Below, piece by piece: positions 1-8,157 of a DNA stretch of 16,432 nt. The notes under the pieces were generated by a model. The model saw only the letters and a list, made by a program, of their open reading frames with translations, was not told the DNA's origin and made no database searches. The DNA comes from Flemingiibacterium sp045636265 (GTDB lineage: Bacteria > Bacillota > Clostridia > Oscillospirales > CAG-272): assembly GCA_045636265.1 (NCBI GenBank), contig JAZTXD010000101.1:1-16432 (forward strand), read 5' to 3'. The first letter of the stretch is position 1, and each line of letters begins with the position of its first letter. Position numbers and translations under genes: made by a program.

Positions 1-14
1 GGGAGCTGGAATAA
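1..14 (+). CDS. 3' end of upstream tail-completion gene (partial)
   Basis: Only the last codons of a gene entering from the left are present; they read E-L-E followed by TAA at 12-14. The stop overlaps the ATG of the next gene in a TAATG junction, the same arrangement seen at 9380-9384, 13460-13464 and 15409-15413. By synteny with Firmicutes siphophages the missing gene would be an HK97 gp10-like tail component, but that is inference only. Confidence 0.45.
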
Positions 15-313
15 TGACAATTTATCAAGTATTACAGAGTACCGGCCTCCCGTGTGCATATTCGCATTTTAAGAAACCAGTCGAGCCGCCGTATATCGTA
101 TATATCGGGGACGGCCAGGATACAATGGACGCGGATAATACGCACTACTGGAGAAATAACCGATACCAGGTAGAGTATTACTTCACAATAAAAAACGAGT
201 CAAAAGAAACCGAGATCGAGGACGCGCTCCTGGAGAACGGTTTTAACTACACTAAGAGCGAGGACGTCTATATCGAGGAAGAAGGCGTCTTTGTTATTTA
301 TTATACCATATAG
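14..313 (+). CDS. Putative tail terminator / head-tail joining protein
   Basis: 99 aa, small, acidic and aromatic-rich, directly upstream of the major tail protein. That is the usual place of the tail terminator, which caps the tail tube and joins it to the head in siphophages. Features that fit include the N-terminal segment TIYQVLQSTGLPCAYSHF, the middle YQVEYYFTIKNE strand and the GVFVIYYT C-terminal strand, resembling short Firmicutes tail-terminator proteins. A weak GGAG site at 2-5 and the TAATG overlap suggest coupled translation with the preceding gene. There is no catalytic motif. The assignment rests on size, position and overall sequence flavour, and a structural comparison would be needed to be certain. 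Confidence 0.65.
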   Translation: MTIYQVLQSTGLPCAYSHFKKPVEPPYIVYIGDGQDTMDADNTHYWRNNRYQVEYYFTIKNESKETEIEDALLENGFNYTKSEDVYIEEEGVFVIYYTI

Positions 314-324
314 GAGGGAAACCA

Positions 325-891
325 ATGGCCAACAAAGTTGAATTTGGTATTAGCGAGCTGCACGTCGGAACGTACACAGTAGCAGACGACGGAACGGTAA
401 CTCTCGGAAGTCCGTATCATCAGAAGGGCGCCGTATCGTTCTCGCCGGAAGAGCAGTCCGAGCAGAATACGTTCTATGCCGATAATATTGCGTACTGGAG
501 CGGATACTCCGGCGGAACGTTCGAGGGCGATCTCGAGGTCGCTAAGTTCGACGACGCTTTTAAGACTCGGTTCCTCGGATACAAGACGCTCACTAACGGC
601 GGCCTGGCTAACGTAAAAGGCGCGCTGAAGCCGAACGTATATATCGCGTTCCAGGTCGAGGGAGACGCCGAGAGCAGAAAGTGCATTCTGTATAACTGCT
701 CTCTCGGAGCTATTGCCCGCGAGTATGCGACTATCGAGGAGAGTAAAGAGCCGACGACCGAGACTCTCGGCGTTACTTGTATCGGCGATCCGGAGAGCGG
801 CGTTACTATTGCGTCGTTCAAACCGGGAGATACTGGATACGATACGCTCTTTACGAGCCCGCAGGCTCCGGAGCTCGAATCCGAATCATAA
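325..891 (+). CDS. Major tail protein (phi13 family)
   Basis: 188 aa, the subunit of the tail tube, polymerised around the tape measure. The N-terminus (KVEFGISELHVGTY) and the GYSGGTFEGDLEVAKF segment near residues 53-70 match the phi13-type major tail proteins of Firmicutes phages, as does the normal length of about 190 aa. The C-terminal stretch after residue 165 (PGDTGYDTLFTS, then an acidic end) is typical of the family. A GGAGG site lies 8-9 nt before the ATG. The gene is followed at once by an intrinsic terminator, which probably uncouples the high dose of this structural protein from the low-copy genes downstream. Confidence 0.88.
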   Translation: MANKVEFGISELHVGTYTVADDGTVTLGSPYHQKGAVSFSPEEQSEQNTFYADNIAYWSGYSGGTFEGDLEVAKFDDAFKTRFLGYKTLTNGGLANVKGALKPNVYIAFQVEGDAESRKCILYNCSLGAIAREYATIEESKEPTTETLGVTCIGDPESGVTIASFKPGDTGYDTLFTSPQAPELESES

Positions 892-902
892 AAGCGAAGA
901 GG

Positions 903-928
903 GGCGGAGCATTATGCTCCGCCTTTTT
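903..928 (+). terminator. Intrinsic terminator after the major tail gene
   Basis: A perfect 8-bp GC-rich stem, GGCGGAGC at 903-910 and GCTCCGCC at 916-923, with a 5-nt loop ATTAT and a T5 tract at 924-928. It lies 11 nt after the major tail stop codon and 24 nt before the next ATG. It probably works partially, trimming read-through into the chaperone/tape-measure genes. Confidence 0.85.
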
Positions 929-951
929 GTCGTATAACCAGGAGGACAAAA

Positions 952-1434
952 ATGGAGAAAGTAATTAACATCGGAGGAAAAGACGTCCGGCTCTCTAATA
1001 ATTTGGGCTGGGCGATAGAATATAAAAATCAGTTCGGGAAAGACGTATTCGAGACGCTCGTCCCGCTGCTGTCGACGCTGATAGAGACGGTATCGACTGT
1101 CATAAACGAGACCGGATCTACGGAGGAAATTAACGTCGCAGGAATCTCCGAGGCCGTCGAAGGTCGAGCGATGGATCTAACGCTCCCGCTGATGCAGCTG
1201 GGATTAATCGATTCCGTCGTTAATGTTACCTGGGCGATGGCAAAGGCAGCGAACGACGATATAGCGCCGCCGGATAAGTGGGCTCGCCAGTTCGACGAGT
1301 TCCCGCTCGACGTTATTGTCCCGGAGGTCGGTTTAATGGTATTGTCCGGGTTTACATCGTCAAAAAACCTTCAGAGGCTGAGGAGCGTTCTCGAGAGTCT
1401 GAGAGCAGCAAATCAGCCGGACAGCTCGATATAA
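952..1434 (+). CDS. Tail assembly chaperone, short form (gpG-like)
   Basis: 160 aa, the zero-frame product of the tail assembly chaperone gene. It sits between the major tail protein and the tape measure, exactly where lambda gpG and its Firmicutes equivalents lie. Such proteins bind the tape measure and recruit tail tube subunits. They are absent from the finished virion. The N-terminus EKVINIGGKDVRLSNNLGW and the helical middle are typical of the Firmicutes family. AGGAGG at 941-946 supports the start. The zero frame crosses the slippery heptamer A AAA AAC at 1362-1368 (codons TCA AAA AAC, 1360-1368) and continues another 21 codons to its own stop. Confidence 0.85.
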   Translation: MEKVINIGGKDVRLSNNLGWAIEYKNQFGKDVFETLVPLLSTLIETVSTVINETGSTEEINVAGISEAVEGRAMDLTLPLMQLGLIDSVVNVTWAMAKAANDDIAPPDKWARQFDEFPLDVIVPEVGLMVLSGFTSSKNLQRLRSVLESLRAANQPDSSI

Positions 1435-1622
1435 ATACTATCATCCTCGCAGGAATCGAGCGAGGGCTCACGATAACAGATATTAAAAAAATGCAAGTCG
1501 GCCAGGTCGTCGATTTTGTCGTCGATTACAACGAGAGACAAAAGCGTGCGGACCGGGAGGCCGAAAAAAAAGATAAAAAACGGAGAGCTACGCAGAACGA
1601 TATTAACGGATTTTTGGGATAA
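952..1622 (+). CDS. Tail assembly chaperone, -1 frameshifted long form (gpGT-like)
   Basis: A -1 shift on A AAA AAC at 1362-1368 leaves the zero frame after residue 139 and continues in the other frame from CCT at 1368 to the TAA at 1620-1622, adding 84 aa for about 223 aa in total. The added T domain (GLTITDIKKMQVGQVVDF followed by a highly charged Lys/Glu/Arg tail and INGFLG) matches the second chaperone domain found before the tape measure in Firmicutes siphophages. The domain has no good start of its own: the only ATG in that frame, at 1278, lies inside the first domain and gives an unrelated Arg-rich N-terminus. The long form is expected as a minor product. Confidence 0.82.
1362..1368 (+). 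other. -1 programmed ribosomal frameshift site (A AAA AAC)
   Basis: The heptamer fits the X-XXY-YYZ rule in the correct zero frame (TCA AAA AAC), so both tRNAs can re-pair one base back. It falls at the junction where the first chaperone domain ends and the frame encoding the T domain is open. I saw no strong stem-loop just downstream, only weak 4-bp pairings around the CTCGAG at about 1390-1395. Confidence 0.8.
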
Positions 1623-1624
1623 AA

Positions 1625-3811
1625 ATGGCAGGGAACATTAAAGGAATTACGATACAATTCGAGGGCGATACGACTAAGCTGGATAAGGCACTCCGCCAGG
1701 TCGACAAGTCTACGAGGAATATCGATAAAGAGTTAAAACAAGTTAATAAGGCGTTAAAATTTAATCCGACGAGCGTTACGTTATGGCAGCAAAAGCAGAC
1801 GCTGTTAAATCAAAAGGTTACGGAAACGAAGAAGAAGCTCGACGCATTAAAGCAAGCTCAGGCGAAAATGGACGCGGCCGGCGTCGACAAGAATTCCGAG
1901 GAATATAGACAGCTGCAGCGCGAAATCGTCGAGACGGAATCTAAATTAAAAACCTTCGAAAATCAGCTTCGGCAGATAGGAAACGTAAAGCTCCGGGCTC
2001 TCTCTGAGCAGTTTAAGCAAGTCGGCGACAAGATGAAAAACGTCGGGAAGAGTATGTCTATGTACGTAACCGGCCCGATCGTCGCTATGGGAGCTGCATC
2101 CGTAAAGGCTTTTAACGAGGTCCAGGACGGGCTTAACATCGTCGCCAGCAAAACCGGCGCGACTGGTAAAGAGCTTGCTGCGATGCAGGAGACGGCAAAA
2201 AATCTCGCGACGACTCTCCCGGCGAGCTTCGAGCAAACCGGAACGGCCGTCGGAGAGCTGAATACGAGATTCGGGGTAACGGGCCAGGAGCTCGAGACGT
2301 TGTCGGCCGACTATATCAAGTTCGCAAAAGTTAACGGCGTGGATCTCAATAACTCGATAGATCAGTCGCAGAAGGCTCTCGCAGCGTTCGGATTATCTGC
2401 AGCTGAGGCTCCGGCGTTACTCGATACGCTGACTCTCGCAGGACAAAAGACGGGCGCTTCGGTCGATACGCTGACGTCCGGGCTGATCCAGAACGGGACA
2501 GCATTCCAGGAGCTCGGATTAAATATAGATCAGGCCGTTATGTTAATGGCTCAGATGGAAACGTCCGGAGCTAACAGCGAGACAGTAATGCAGGGACTCC
2601 GCAAAGCGTTAAAGAATGCAGCAGCTGACGGAATCCCGCTCGACGAGGCGTTATCTGATTTACAGAATACGATTCTAAACGGGACCGATAGTATGGACGG
2701 ATTAACGGCGTCGTATGATTTATTCGGTAAGTCCGGAGATCAGATATATGGAGCAGTAAAAAACGGCTCTCTCGATTTTACTCAGCTCGCCGCAGCTGCA
2801 CAAGATGCAGGAGGAACGCTCGAATCCGTATTTAATGAGACTCTGACTCCGGCGGATCAATTCCAAATGTCTCTTAACGCAGCAAAAGAAGCCGGCTATG
2901 AGGTCGGCGGAACGATATTAACGATGCTCACTCCGGCGCTGCAAAAGCTCGGCGAGATAATGCAAAAAATCGCGGACTGGTGGGCCGGACTGAGCCCGGG
3001 GATGCAGCAAGCTATAACTATCATTCTCGGAATTGTTGCGGCTATCGGTCCGCTGCTGGTTATCCTCGGAACGACTGCGTCGCTGATCGGGAGCATTATG
3101 GGACTCGTTGCCGTAATAGGTCCGGCGATCGCTGCTGTCGCTGCTCCTATCGGGATTGTTGTCGCTGCTATTGCGGCGGCTATCGCTATCGGTATAGCGT
3201 TATATAAAAACTGGGATACGATTAAAGCGTTCGCCCTGGCTACATGGAACGCGATTAAAGAGGCTATATTAACAGCTGTAACAAGCATCAAATCAGCGTT
3301 TAGCTACTTAAAGGCGGCGCTAACGAGTGCCTGGAACGGAATCAAAAACGCAGCGTCTACAGCATGGAACGCTATTAAAAAAGCGATTACGGCTCCGATA
3401 GAGGCGGCCAGGGATGCAATTAAAAAAATAATCGAAAAGATCAAGGGATTCTTTAAGTTTACGATTAGAGCTCCGCACGTGCCGCTCCCGCATTTTAGCA
3501 TATCGCCGCCAGGGTGGAAGCTGAGCGACTTATTAAAAGGCAAAAAGCCGTCGCTCAGTATAAAATGGTACGCTCAGGGCGGTATTTTTGACAGTCCGAC
3601 GATAGCCGGTATCGGAGAAGCCGGTCCGGAGGCCGTCGTTCCGTTAAATAAATTTTGGGACAAACTGGACGCAATAGCCGACGCAAGTGGAGCGCCTCCG
3701 ATCGTCGTTAATGTCTACGGATCCGACGGGATGAGCGTCGAAGAGCTTGCGGCAGCTGTAGAGAGACGTCTTATTATTGCACAAAAGAGGAGAACAGCAG
3801 CATGGGCGTAA
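1625..3811 (+). CDS. Tape measure protein
   Basis: 728 aa, sets tail length and is ejected ahead of the DNA. The layout fits the family. Residues about 10-130 are a Lys/Gln/Glu-rich coiled coil. A TP901-like middle follows (motifs around SFEQTGTAVGELNTRFG and ASVDTLTSGLIQNG). A long hydrophobic, Gly/Ala/Ile-rich segment spans about 459-530 and is probably membrane-active. After it come amphipathic Trp-containing repeats (TWNAIKEAI, AWNGIKNA, AWNAIKKAI). The C-terminus carries the IAGIGEAGPEAVVPL motif common at the end of tape measures. By the rough rule of 0.15 nm per residue, the tail would be about 110 nm (inference). The ATG lies 2 nt after the chaperone stop, and the 3' end overlaps the Dit gene by 10 nt. 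Confidence 0.92.
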   Translation: MAGNIKGITIQFEGDTTKLDKALRQVDKSTRNIDKELKQVNKALKFNPTSVTLWQQKQTLLNQKVTETKKKLDALKQAQAKMDAAGVDKNSEEYRQLQREIVETESKLKTFENQLRQIGNVKLRALSEQFKQVGDKMKNVGKSMSMYVTGPIVAMGAASVKAFNEVQDGLNIVASKTGATGKELAAMQETAKNLATTLPASFEQTGTAVGELNTRFGVTGQELETLSADYIKFAKVNGVDLNNSIDQSQKALAAFGLSAAEAPALLDTLTLAGQKTGASVDTLTSGLIQNGTAFQELGLNIDQAVMLMAQMETSGANSETVMQGLRKALKNAAADGIPLDEALSDLQNTILNGTDSMDGLTASYDLFGKSGDQIYGAVKNGSLDFTQLAAAAQDAGGTLESVFNETLTPADQFQMSLNAAKEAGYEVGGTILTMLTPALQKLGEIMQKIADWWAGLSPGMQQAITIILGIVAAIGPLLVILGTTASLIGSIMGLVAVIGPAIAAVAAPIGIVVAAIAAAIAIGIALYKNWDTIKAFALATWNAIKEAILTAVTSIKSAFSYLKAALTSAWNGIKNAASTAWNAIKKAITAPIEAARDAIKKIIEKIKGFFKFTIRAPHVPLPHFSISPPGWKLSDLLKGKKPSLSIKWYAQGGIFDSPTIAGIGEAGPEAVVPLNKFWDKLDAIADASGAPPIVVNVYGSDGMSVEELAAAVERRLIIAQKRRTAAWA

Positions 3812-5733
3812 AAAACGGATTAATATTCGGAGGGATTAACAGTCTCGATTATGGGATATATATCAGCGGAGACGCTGTATTTAATGCTCCTGACAGAAAA
3901 GTCGAATTGATACAGATCCCGGGACGGAACGGAGATTTTGCCATCGATCATGGACGATTCGAAAATATAGAGGTATCGTATCCGGCCGGTACGTTCGGAG
4001 ACGATCAGAAGGACTTCCGAAAAAAGCTGAGCGACTTCCGGAACGCGATTCTCTCCCAGGTGGGTTATCAAAGGCTGTCAGATACATATCATCCGGACGA
4101 GTATCGTCTCGGCGTTTATATGTCCGGGCTCGACGTGGATCCAGCGCATTATAATACTGCAGGAGAGTTTATTTTAACTTTTAATTGCAAACCACAGCGT
4201 TGGCTGACATCAGGCGAAACAGCGGTGACGATAGGCGAGTGGGGAGAAACGGAAACAGTCAGCGGCGAAGTCGTGGAAATAGAGGCTACTGAAGCGGACG
4301 CTGTGAAGTCGCTCGTTGCCGACATCGTACCAATTCAGAGCGGAAGCGGAACACCATCACCTGACAATATAAGACCAATAAGCGGACACGATGATGTCAC
4401 TGTAACAGTAGCCGATGACGTTGACAATCCAACAGTCAGCGAAACCTACACAACCACACTACCGTCCACCACATACGGCGGTACGTTAGATGTTGTCAGT
4501 GGGGAGTTGACGGTAACACACGCAATAGTAGCCATTAACGATTTGAACGTAAACACTACAACAACACCAAACCTTTACAGAATGTACGTTGCCGCAAAAG
4601 CAAATGGCGTTGATAATTTTATCAGTTCTGCGTTTCATCAATCTGCTGATCCCGCCAATCCTCAAAATGGTGAAGCGTATGGCATATCAGATTCGCCAAA
4701 CATATATGTAAAAGCAACAGATTGCGCAACGGCAACAGATTTCAAGAACACATACGGAACGCAAACATTTTGCTACGAACTTGCCACCCCAACCACCTAC
4801 CAACTTACACCACAACAGATTGAATTACTGATCGGTACTAACAACATTTGGGCTGACAGCGGCAATGTGACACTTGAATACGGACAGAATCCAATGGTAT
4901 TGGTTAATCCAACACTGTTTGATGCCTCGCCACTGTTGGCTGTAAAAGGTTACGGGAATATTACGTTTAATGGCTATAGTATTTATATAGAAAACGCTGT
5001 ACTTGGAGACGTTATAATCGCCGACGGGGATAGTTTCACAGAAACGAAAACCTATACGATCCCGTCAGGCGTTTATAATAACAGCGATGAAATAGACGTA
5101 AATATCGGCGCTTTTAAGTATGGAAGATTCGCATGGGGGCGCGTTGGAAGTTATCAGTTTAATGGGCCGGTAACGGCGTCAACGTCTGACAGTAATTTAT
5201 TATTCACAACGTACGCGGAGGTAGGCGTTCAAACAGCGTCCGTCGTAAATTCAGACGTTGAAACGCAAGTCGATACGATTACATTTACAGCCGGCACCAG
5301 CAGCACGGTAACGAATAGCGGCGTCGTTACTTATACCTGCCCGACAACTGGCGGGACGGTAACGTGCACGTGTACGCTATCGGAGACTGTTTCTTATAAC
5401 GCGTCAGATGAAACTATAACAATTTTAGTAACGAGGACGTTAGCGTCATCAGATACAACAAAGGTAAAGCCGACTAGCGTAGCACCAACAAAAGCAACCG
5501 CAGAAAAGGTTGGCGTCGTGCTTCATTCCACAAAATCAGCGCTCGGAAATCCTACTTATATCGACTGCGAGATAGGCGAGTGCTACATGGTAAACGGCGG
5601 GGATATTGTGAGTCTGAACGGCGTTATTGATTTGGGTAGCGATCTTCCCGTCTTGGCTCCTGGCGTAAATACGTTCATTTATGACAATACAGTAACGGAG
5701 TTAAAAGTAACGCCGCGCTGGTGGAAAGTATAG
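3802..5733 (+). CDS. Distal tail protein (Dit) with two inserted domains
   Basis: 643 aa, the hub joining the tail tube to the baseplate. Canonical Dit proteins are about 250 aa. The N-terminal ring domain (residues 1 to about 147) has IPGRNGDFAIDHGRFEN and FNCKPQRWLTSGE. The galectin-like half is recognisable in pieces: NPTLFDASPLLAVKGYG near 369-385 and, at the end, a segment with APGVN and terminal PRWW (about 583-643). The first insertion (about 148-361) carries PIQSGSGTPSPDNIRPISG and YGGTLDVVSGELTVTHA and ends ELATPTTYQLTPQQ-NIWADSGN, a module seen in many gut Clostridia phages. The second insertion (about 403-582) is Thr/Ser-rich and beta-like. These are probably carbohydrate-binding adhesion modules, as in 'evolved' Dits. 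The first insertion differs sharply in base usage from the rest of the window. Confidence 0.85.
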   Translation: MGVKNGLIFGGINSLDYGIYISGDAVFNAPDRKVELIQIPGRNGDFAIDHGRFENIEVSYPAGTFGDDQKDFRKKLSDFRNAILSQVGYQRLSDTYHPDEYRLGVYMSGLDVDPAHYNTAGEFILTFNCKPQRWLTSGETAVTIGEWGETETVSGEVVEIEATEADAVKSLVADIVPIQSGSGTPSPDNIRPISGHDDVTVTVADDVDNPTVSETYTTTLPSTTYGGTLDVVSGELTVTHAIVAINDLNVNTTTTPNLYRMYVAAKANGVDNFISSAFHQSADPANPQNGEAYGISDSPNIYVKATDCATATDFKNTYGTQTFCYELATPTTYQLTPQQIELLIGTNNIWADSGNVTLEYGQNPMVLVNPTLFDASPLLAVKGYGNITFNGYSIYIENAVLGDVIIADGDSFTETKTYTIPSGVYNNSDEIDVNIGAFKYGRFAWGRVGSYQFNGPVTASTSDSNLLFTTYAEVGVQTASVVNSDVETQVDTITFTAGTSSTVTNSGVVTYTCPTTGGTVTCTCTLSETVSYNASDETITILVTRTLASSDTTKVKPTSVAPTKATAEKVGVVLHSTKSALGNPTYIDCEIGECYMVNGGDIVSLNGVIDLGSDLPVLAPGVNTFIYDNTVTELKVTPRWWKV

Positions 5734-5746
5734 GAGGGGCTAAAAC

Positions 5747-7177
5747 ATGATTCCAATTTTATACGACTCCAGCGAGACGGCTTTTATCTCTAACGGGCTG
5801 TGCCGACTGCGGGATGCTATATCCGTCGTCGTTTGCGAAGAGAGGAATTCCATTTACGAGCTCGATATGGAGTATCCAGTCGACGGAGTTAATTACGATC
5901 GGATCCAATGCGGACGGATTATCGCGGTCGAGCACGACGAGAGCGGAGACGTGCAGCCGTTTGATATAGTGAGCTATTCCAGGCCGATTAACGGGGTAGT
6001 GACATTTCACGCGGTCCATATAAGTTATAGACAATGCGCACTGACGGTCGACGGTACGAATATTAACTCGCTGGCAGACGCTTTTACTATGCTCGGAAAC
6101 TCGACGCCGGCGAATCCGTTTAATTACAGAACGGACAAAGATTCGACCGGATTCCTCGCAGTAGCTGACGGAGTTCCTCGCTCGGTCCGTTCTATCCTGG
6201 GCGGAGGAGAGGGCTCTATCCTGGATGCGTATGGAGGCGAGTACGAGTTCGATAAATGGGACGTAAAATTATGGTCGAGTCGTGGAGAAGTCAAACCTTT
6301 TACGGTCCGCTACGGAGTAAATTTAGTCGATTATAAAGAGGATACAGATTACTCCGATACGTTTACGTCAGTTATACCGTACTGGATCGGCCAGGATGGA
6401 AGCGGTAACGATATAGTCGTCAAAGGAAATGAAGTAAGCGCGAGCTATCCGTCTTTTAACGGGACGGATCGCTGCATTCCGTTAGAGCTGACGGACAAGT
6501 TCGAAACGCAGCCGACGACGGCCGATTTAGAGGCCGAGGGACTGGCGTATATACAAAGTAATCAGACATATTTACCGGCTCAAAATATAACCGTCGATTT
6601 TATCCGTATTGCTGACGATCCGAGCTATTCACAGTTCAAACAATTACAGAAGTGTAAGCTATGCGATACGATAAACGTCGATTTCGCCAGGTACGGGATG
6701 ACCGGCCAGTTCAAAATCGTTAAAACCGAATACGACGTTCTCGCTGAGCGATACAACAAGCTCGAGCTCGGGACGTTATCGGTAACGCTGGCCGAGGCGC
6801 TTGGAATCAGTCCGGATTCTACTTCGAAATTATCGAGCGGAGGCGGAGGAGGAGGCGCTGACTATGTTACCGAAACCGGAACGAGTGGTGGATGGTCCTT
6901 TAGAAAATGGAGCAGCGGACGCATGGAGGCGGAGCGGCAAATATCTTCTGGATCAACATGGACTTCCGTTAATAACGGCGTGTATTGCAACAATACTACA
7001 TTGTCGCCGCCGTCAGGAATGACAGTAACAAGTGGCTATGCAACTTTGCTGACTTCTTCAAATTACATAACAAACGCAGCTGTGCAAATAGGTACTAATA
7101 CATACTTAACTCTGCATCGTATGGCTTCCTCTGCAGCATCTTTTAATTGTTACGTTGTTTTGATAGGCACGTATTAA
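5747..7177 (+). CDS. Tail-associated (Tal-like) baseplate/tail spike protein
   Basis: 476 aa, follows Dit and matches the prophage tail/minor structural protein N-terminal domain of Gram-positive phages, the trimeric cone closing the tail tip. The N-terminus (MIPILYDSSE, then SVVVCEERNSIYELDMEYP) and residues up to about 360 form the conserved body. A poly-Gly hinge (SSGGGGGG, about 364-371) then leads to a 105-residue C-terminal domain starting DYVTETGTSGGWSFRKWSSG, a type found at the ends of many phage tip proteins and likely a receptor-contacting head. No endopeptidase catalytic motif is evident. The C-terminal domain is encoded by DNA poorer in CpG and richer in CpA than the body, suggesting exchange at the Gly hinge. 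AGGAGGGG precedes the ATG. Confidence 0.82.
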   Translation: MIPILYDSSETAFISNGLCRLRDAISVVVCEERNSIYELDMEYPVDGVNYDRIQCGRIIAVEHDESGDVQPFDIVSYSRPINGVVTFHAVHISYRQCALTVDGTNINSLADAFTMLGNSTPANPFNYRTDKDSTGFLAVADGVPRSVRSILGGGEGSILDAYGGEYEFDKWDVKLWSSRGEVKPFTVRYGVNLVDYKEDTDYSDTFTSVIPYWIGQDGSGNDIVVKGNEVSASYPSFNGTDRCIPLELTDKFETQPTTADLEAEGLAYIQSNQTYLPAQNITVDFIRIADDPSYSQFKQLQKCKLCDTINVDFARYGMTGQFKIVKTEYDVLAERYNKLELGTLSVTLAEALGISPDSTSKLSSGGGGGGADYVTETGTSGGWSFRKWSSGRMEAERQISSGSTWTSVNNGVYCNNTTLSPPSGMTVTSGYATLLTSSNYITNAAVQIGTNTYLTLHRMASSAASFNCYVVLIGTY

Positions 7178-7193
7178 AGGGAGGTAAATTATC

Positions 7194-7457
7194 GTGAACA
7201 CGTTTATTAAAGCGAGTTTAATAAGAGCGGCCCGTACGGTCGCCCAGGTCGCCGCGAGTCTGATCGCTGTCGATGGAGTAACGCGACTCGGGGACGTTGA
7301 CTGGATCTTTATTTTATCTGCGTCGGTCCTGGCCGGAATTCTTTCGATTTTGACGTCCATCGCTACGGGGCTCCCGGAGGTCGAACACGAACATAATTTA
7401 TATATGAGTATAGAGGAGCCGGAGGACTCGGAGGTACAAGAAGATGGGGAAAAATAA
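7194..7457 (+). CDS. Holin (r1t-like)
   Basis: 87 aa with a GTG start at 7194, chosen because AAGGGAGGT (7177-7185) sits 8 nt upstream. Two hydrophobic segments are visible: about residues 12-28 (RTVAQVAASLIAVDGV) and about 36-57 (WIFILSASVLAGILSILTSIATGL). The second ends in the Leu-Pro-Glu-Val and acidic tail typical of r1t-type phage holins. Holins gather in the membrane and open it at a set time, releasing the endolysin. The gene overlaps the endolysin start by 14 nt and so is translationally coupled to it. Confidence 0.85.
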   Translation: MNTFIKASLIRAARTVAQVAASLIAVDGVTRLGDVDWIFILSASVLAGILSILTSIATGLPEVEHEHNLYMSIEEPEDSEVQEDGEK

Positions 7458-8157
7458 TACTGAATTGCTCGCAATAGCAAAAAAGCATTTAGGACAAGGC
7501 GGCGCGATTTTCCGTAAGTTCTGCGGACTTCCATCCGGGGCGGCGTGGTGTAATGCGTTCGTATGTTACATTTTCAACGAGGGCGGAGACGCCTCTCTTT
7601 ATTATGGAGGAAAAAAAGTAACATACTGCCCGACGTCGATCAAGTGGTGCAGAAGTAACTTAGCTCAAATACCGTTATATTTAGCTATGCCGATGGACGT
7701 TATATATTTTGACTGGGATCGTAACGGAGTCCCGAATCATATCGGATTCGTCCGGGCTAAAAATAGCACGAGCTCGATCTATACTATCGAGGGAAATACG
7801 GACGGCGGGAAAGTTGCAAACAAAACGAGGACAGCTAAATACGTCTGCGGAGTGTTTCGGCCGCATTATAAGCCGTCGTTTACTCTTAAAAAGCTGGCCG
7901 TCGATGGAGACTGCGGATATAACACTATTGCAGGACTGCAGAAGGCGCTCGGGGGTATCGCGGTCGATGGTATCCTCGGAAAAGCAACAGTTAAAAGGCT
8001 CCAGGCCGTCGCAGGATGCAAGCAGGACGGCGCGTTCGGACCGGCTACGGCCCGCGCAGCGCAGCGCCTTTTCGGAGCAAAACCGATAGACGGGGATTTC
8101 GGGCCAGCATCAGTTCGAGCGATGCAGGCCTGGATTAACGCCCGTTTGTATCCCTAA
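7444..8157 (+). CDS. Endolysin, short form: CHAP domain plus peptidoglycan-binding repeats
   Basis: 237 aa. Residues 1 to about 145 form a CHAP-type cysteine hydrolase: Cys36 in GAAWCNAFVCY, His99 in GVPNHIGFV and the following acidic/Asn segment IEGNTDGG (116-123). CHAP enzymes cut peptidoglycan as amidases or endopeptidases. Residues 150-233 hold about four DG-x-G units (VDGDCGYNT, VDGILGKAT, QDGAFGPAT, IDGDFGPAS), i.e. peptidoglycan-binding modules. There is no signal peptide, so export depends on the holin. CGGAGGT at 7429-7435 supports the start. The reading frame ends at CCC TAA (8152-8157), in the weak context TAA-C. A second hydrolase domain continues in the +1 frame directly after. 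Confidence 0.9.
   Translation: MGKNNTELLAIAKKHLGQGGAIFRKFCGLPSGAAWCNAFVCYIFNEGGDASLYYGGKKVTYCPTSIKWCRSNLAQIPLYLAMPMDVIYFDWDRNGVPNHIGFVRAKNSTSSIYTIEGNTDGGKVANKTRTAKYVCGVFRPHYKPSFTLKKLAVDGDCGYNTIAGLQKALGGIAVDGILGKATVKRLQAVAGCKQDGAFGPATARAAQRLFGAKPIDGDFGPASVRAMQAWINARLYP

Noticed and set aside
1278..1622. Stand-alone ORF for the T domain of the chaperone
   Set aside because: Its ATG lies inside the first chaperone domain, gives an Arg/Pro-rich unrelated N-terminus and lacks a ribosome site. The slippery heptamer explains entry into this frame.
2896..3291. 131-aa minus-strand ORF with many hydrophobic residues
   Set aside because: It is the antisense shadow of the Ala/Ile/Gly-rich hydrophobic segment of the tape measure. 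No minus-strand ribosome site or neighbour supports it.
7106..7534. 142-aa minus-strand ORF over the holin
   Set aside because: It spans two overlapping + strand genes with clear families, and its composition is that of an antisense frame.
7709..8089. 126-aa + strand ORF inside the endolysin
   Set aside because: It is an Arg/Ser-rich shadow in the +1 frame of the CHAP/peptidoglycan-binding region, without a start site. It ends in a stop at 8087-8089 before the genuine +1 extension begins.
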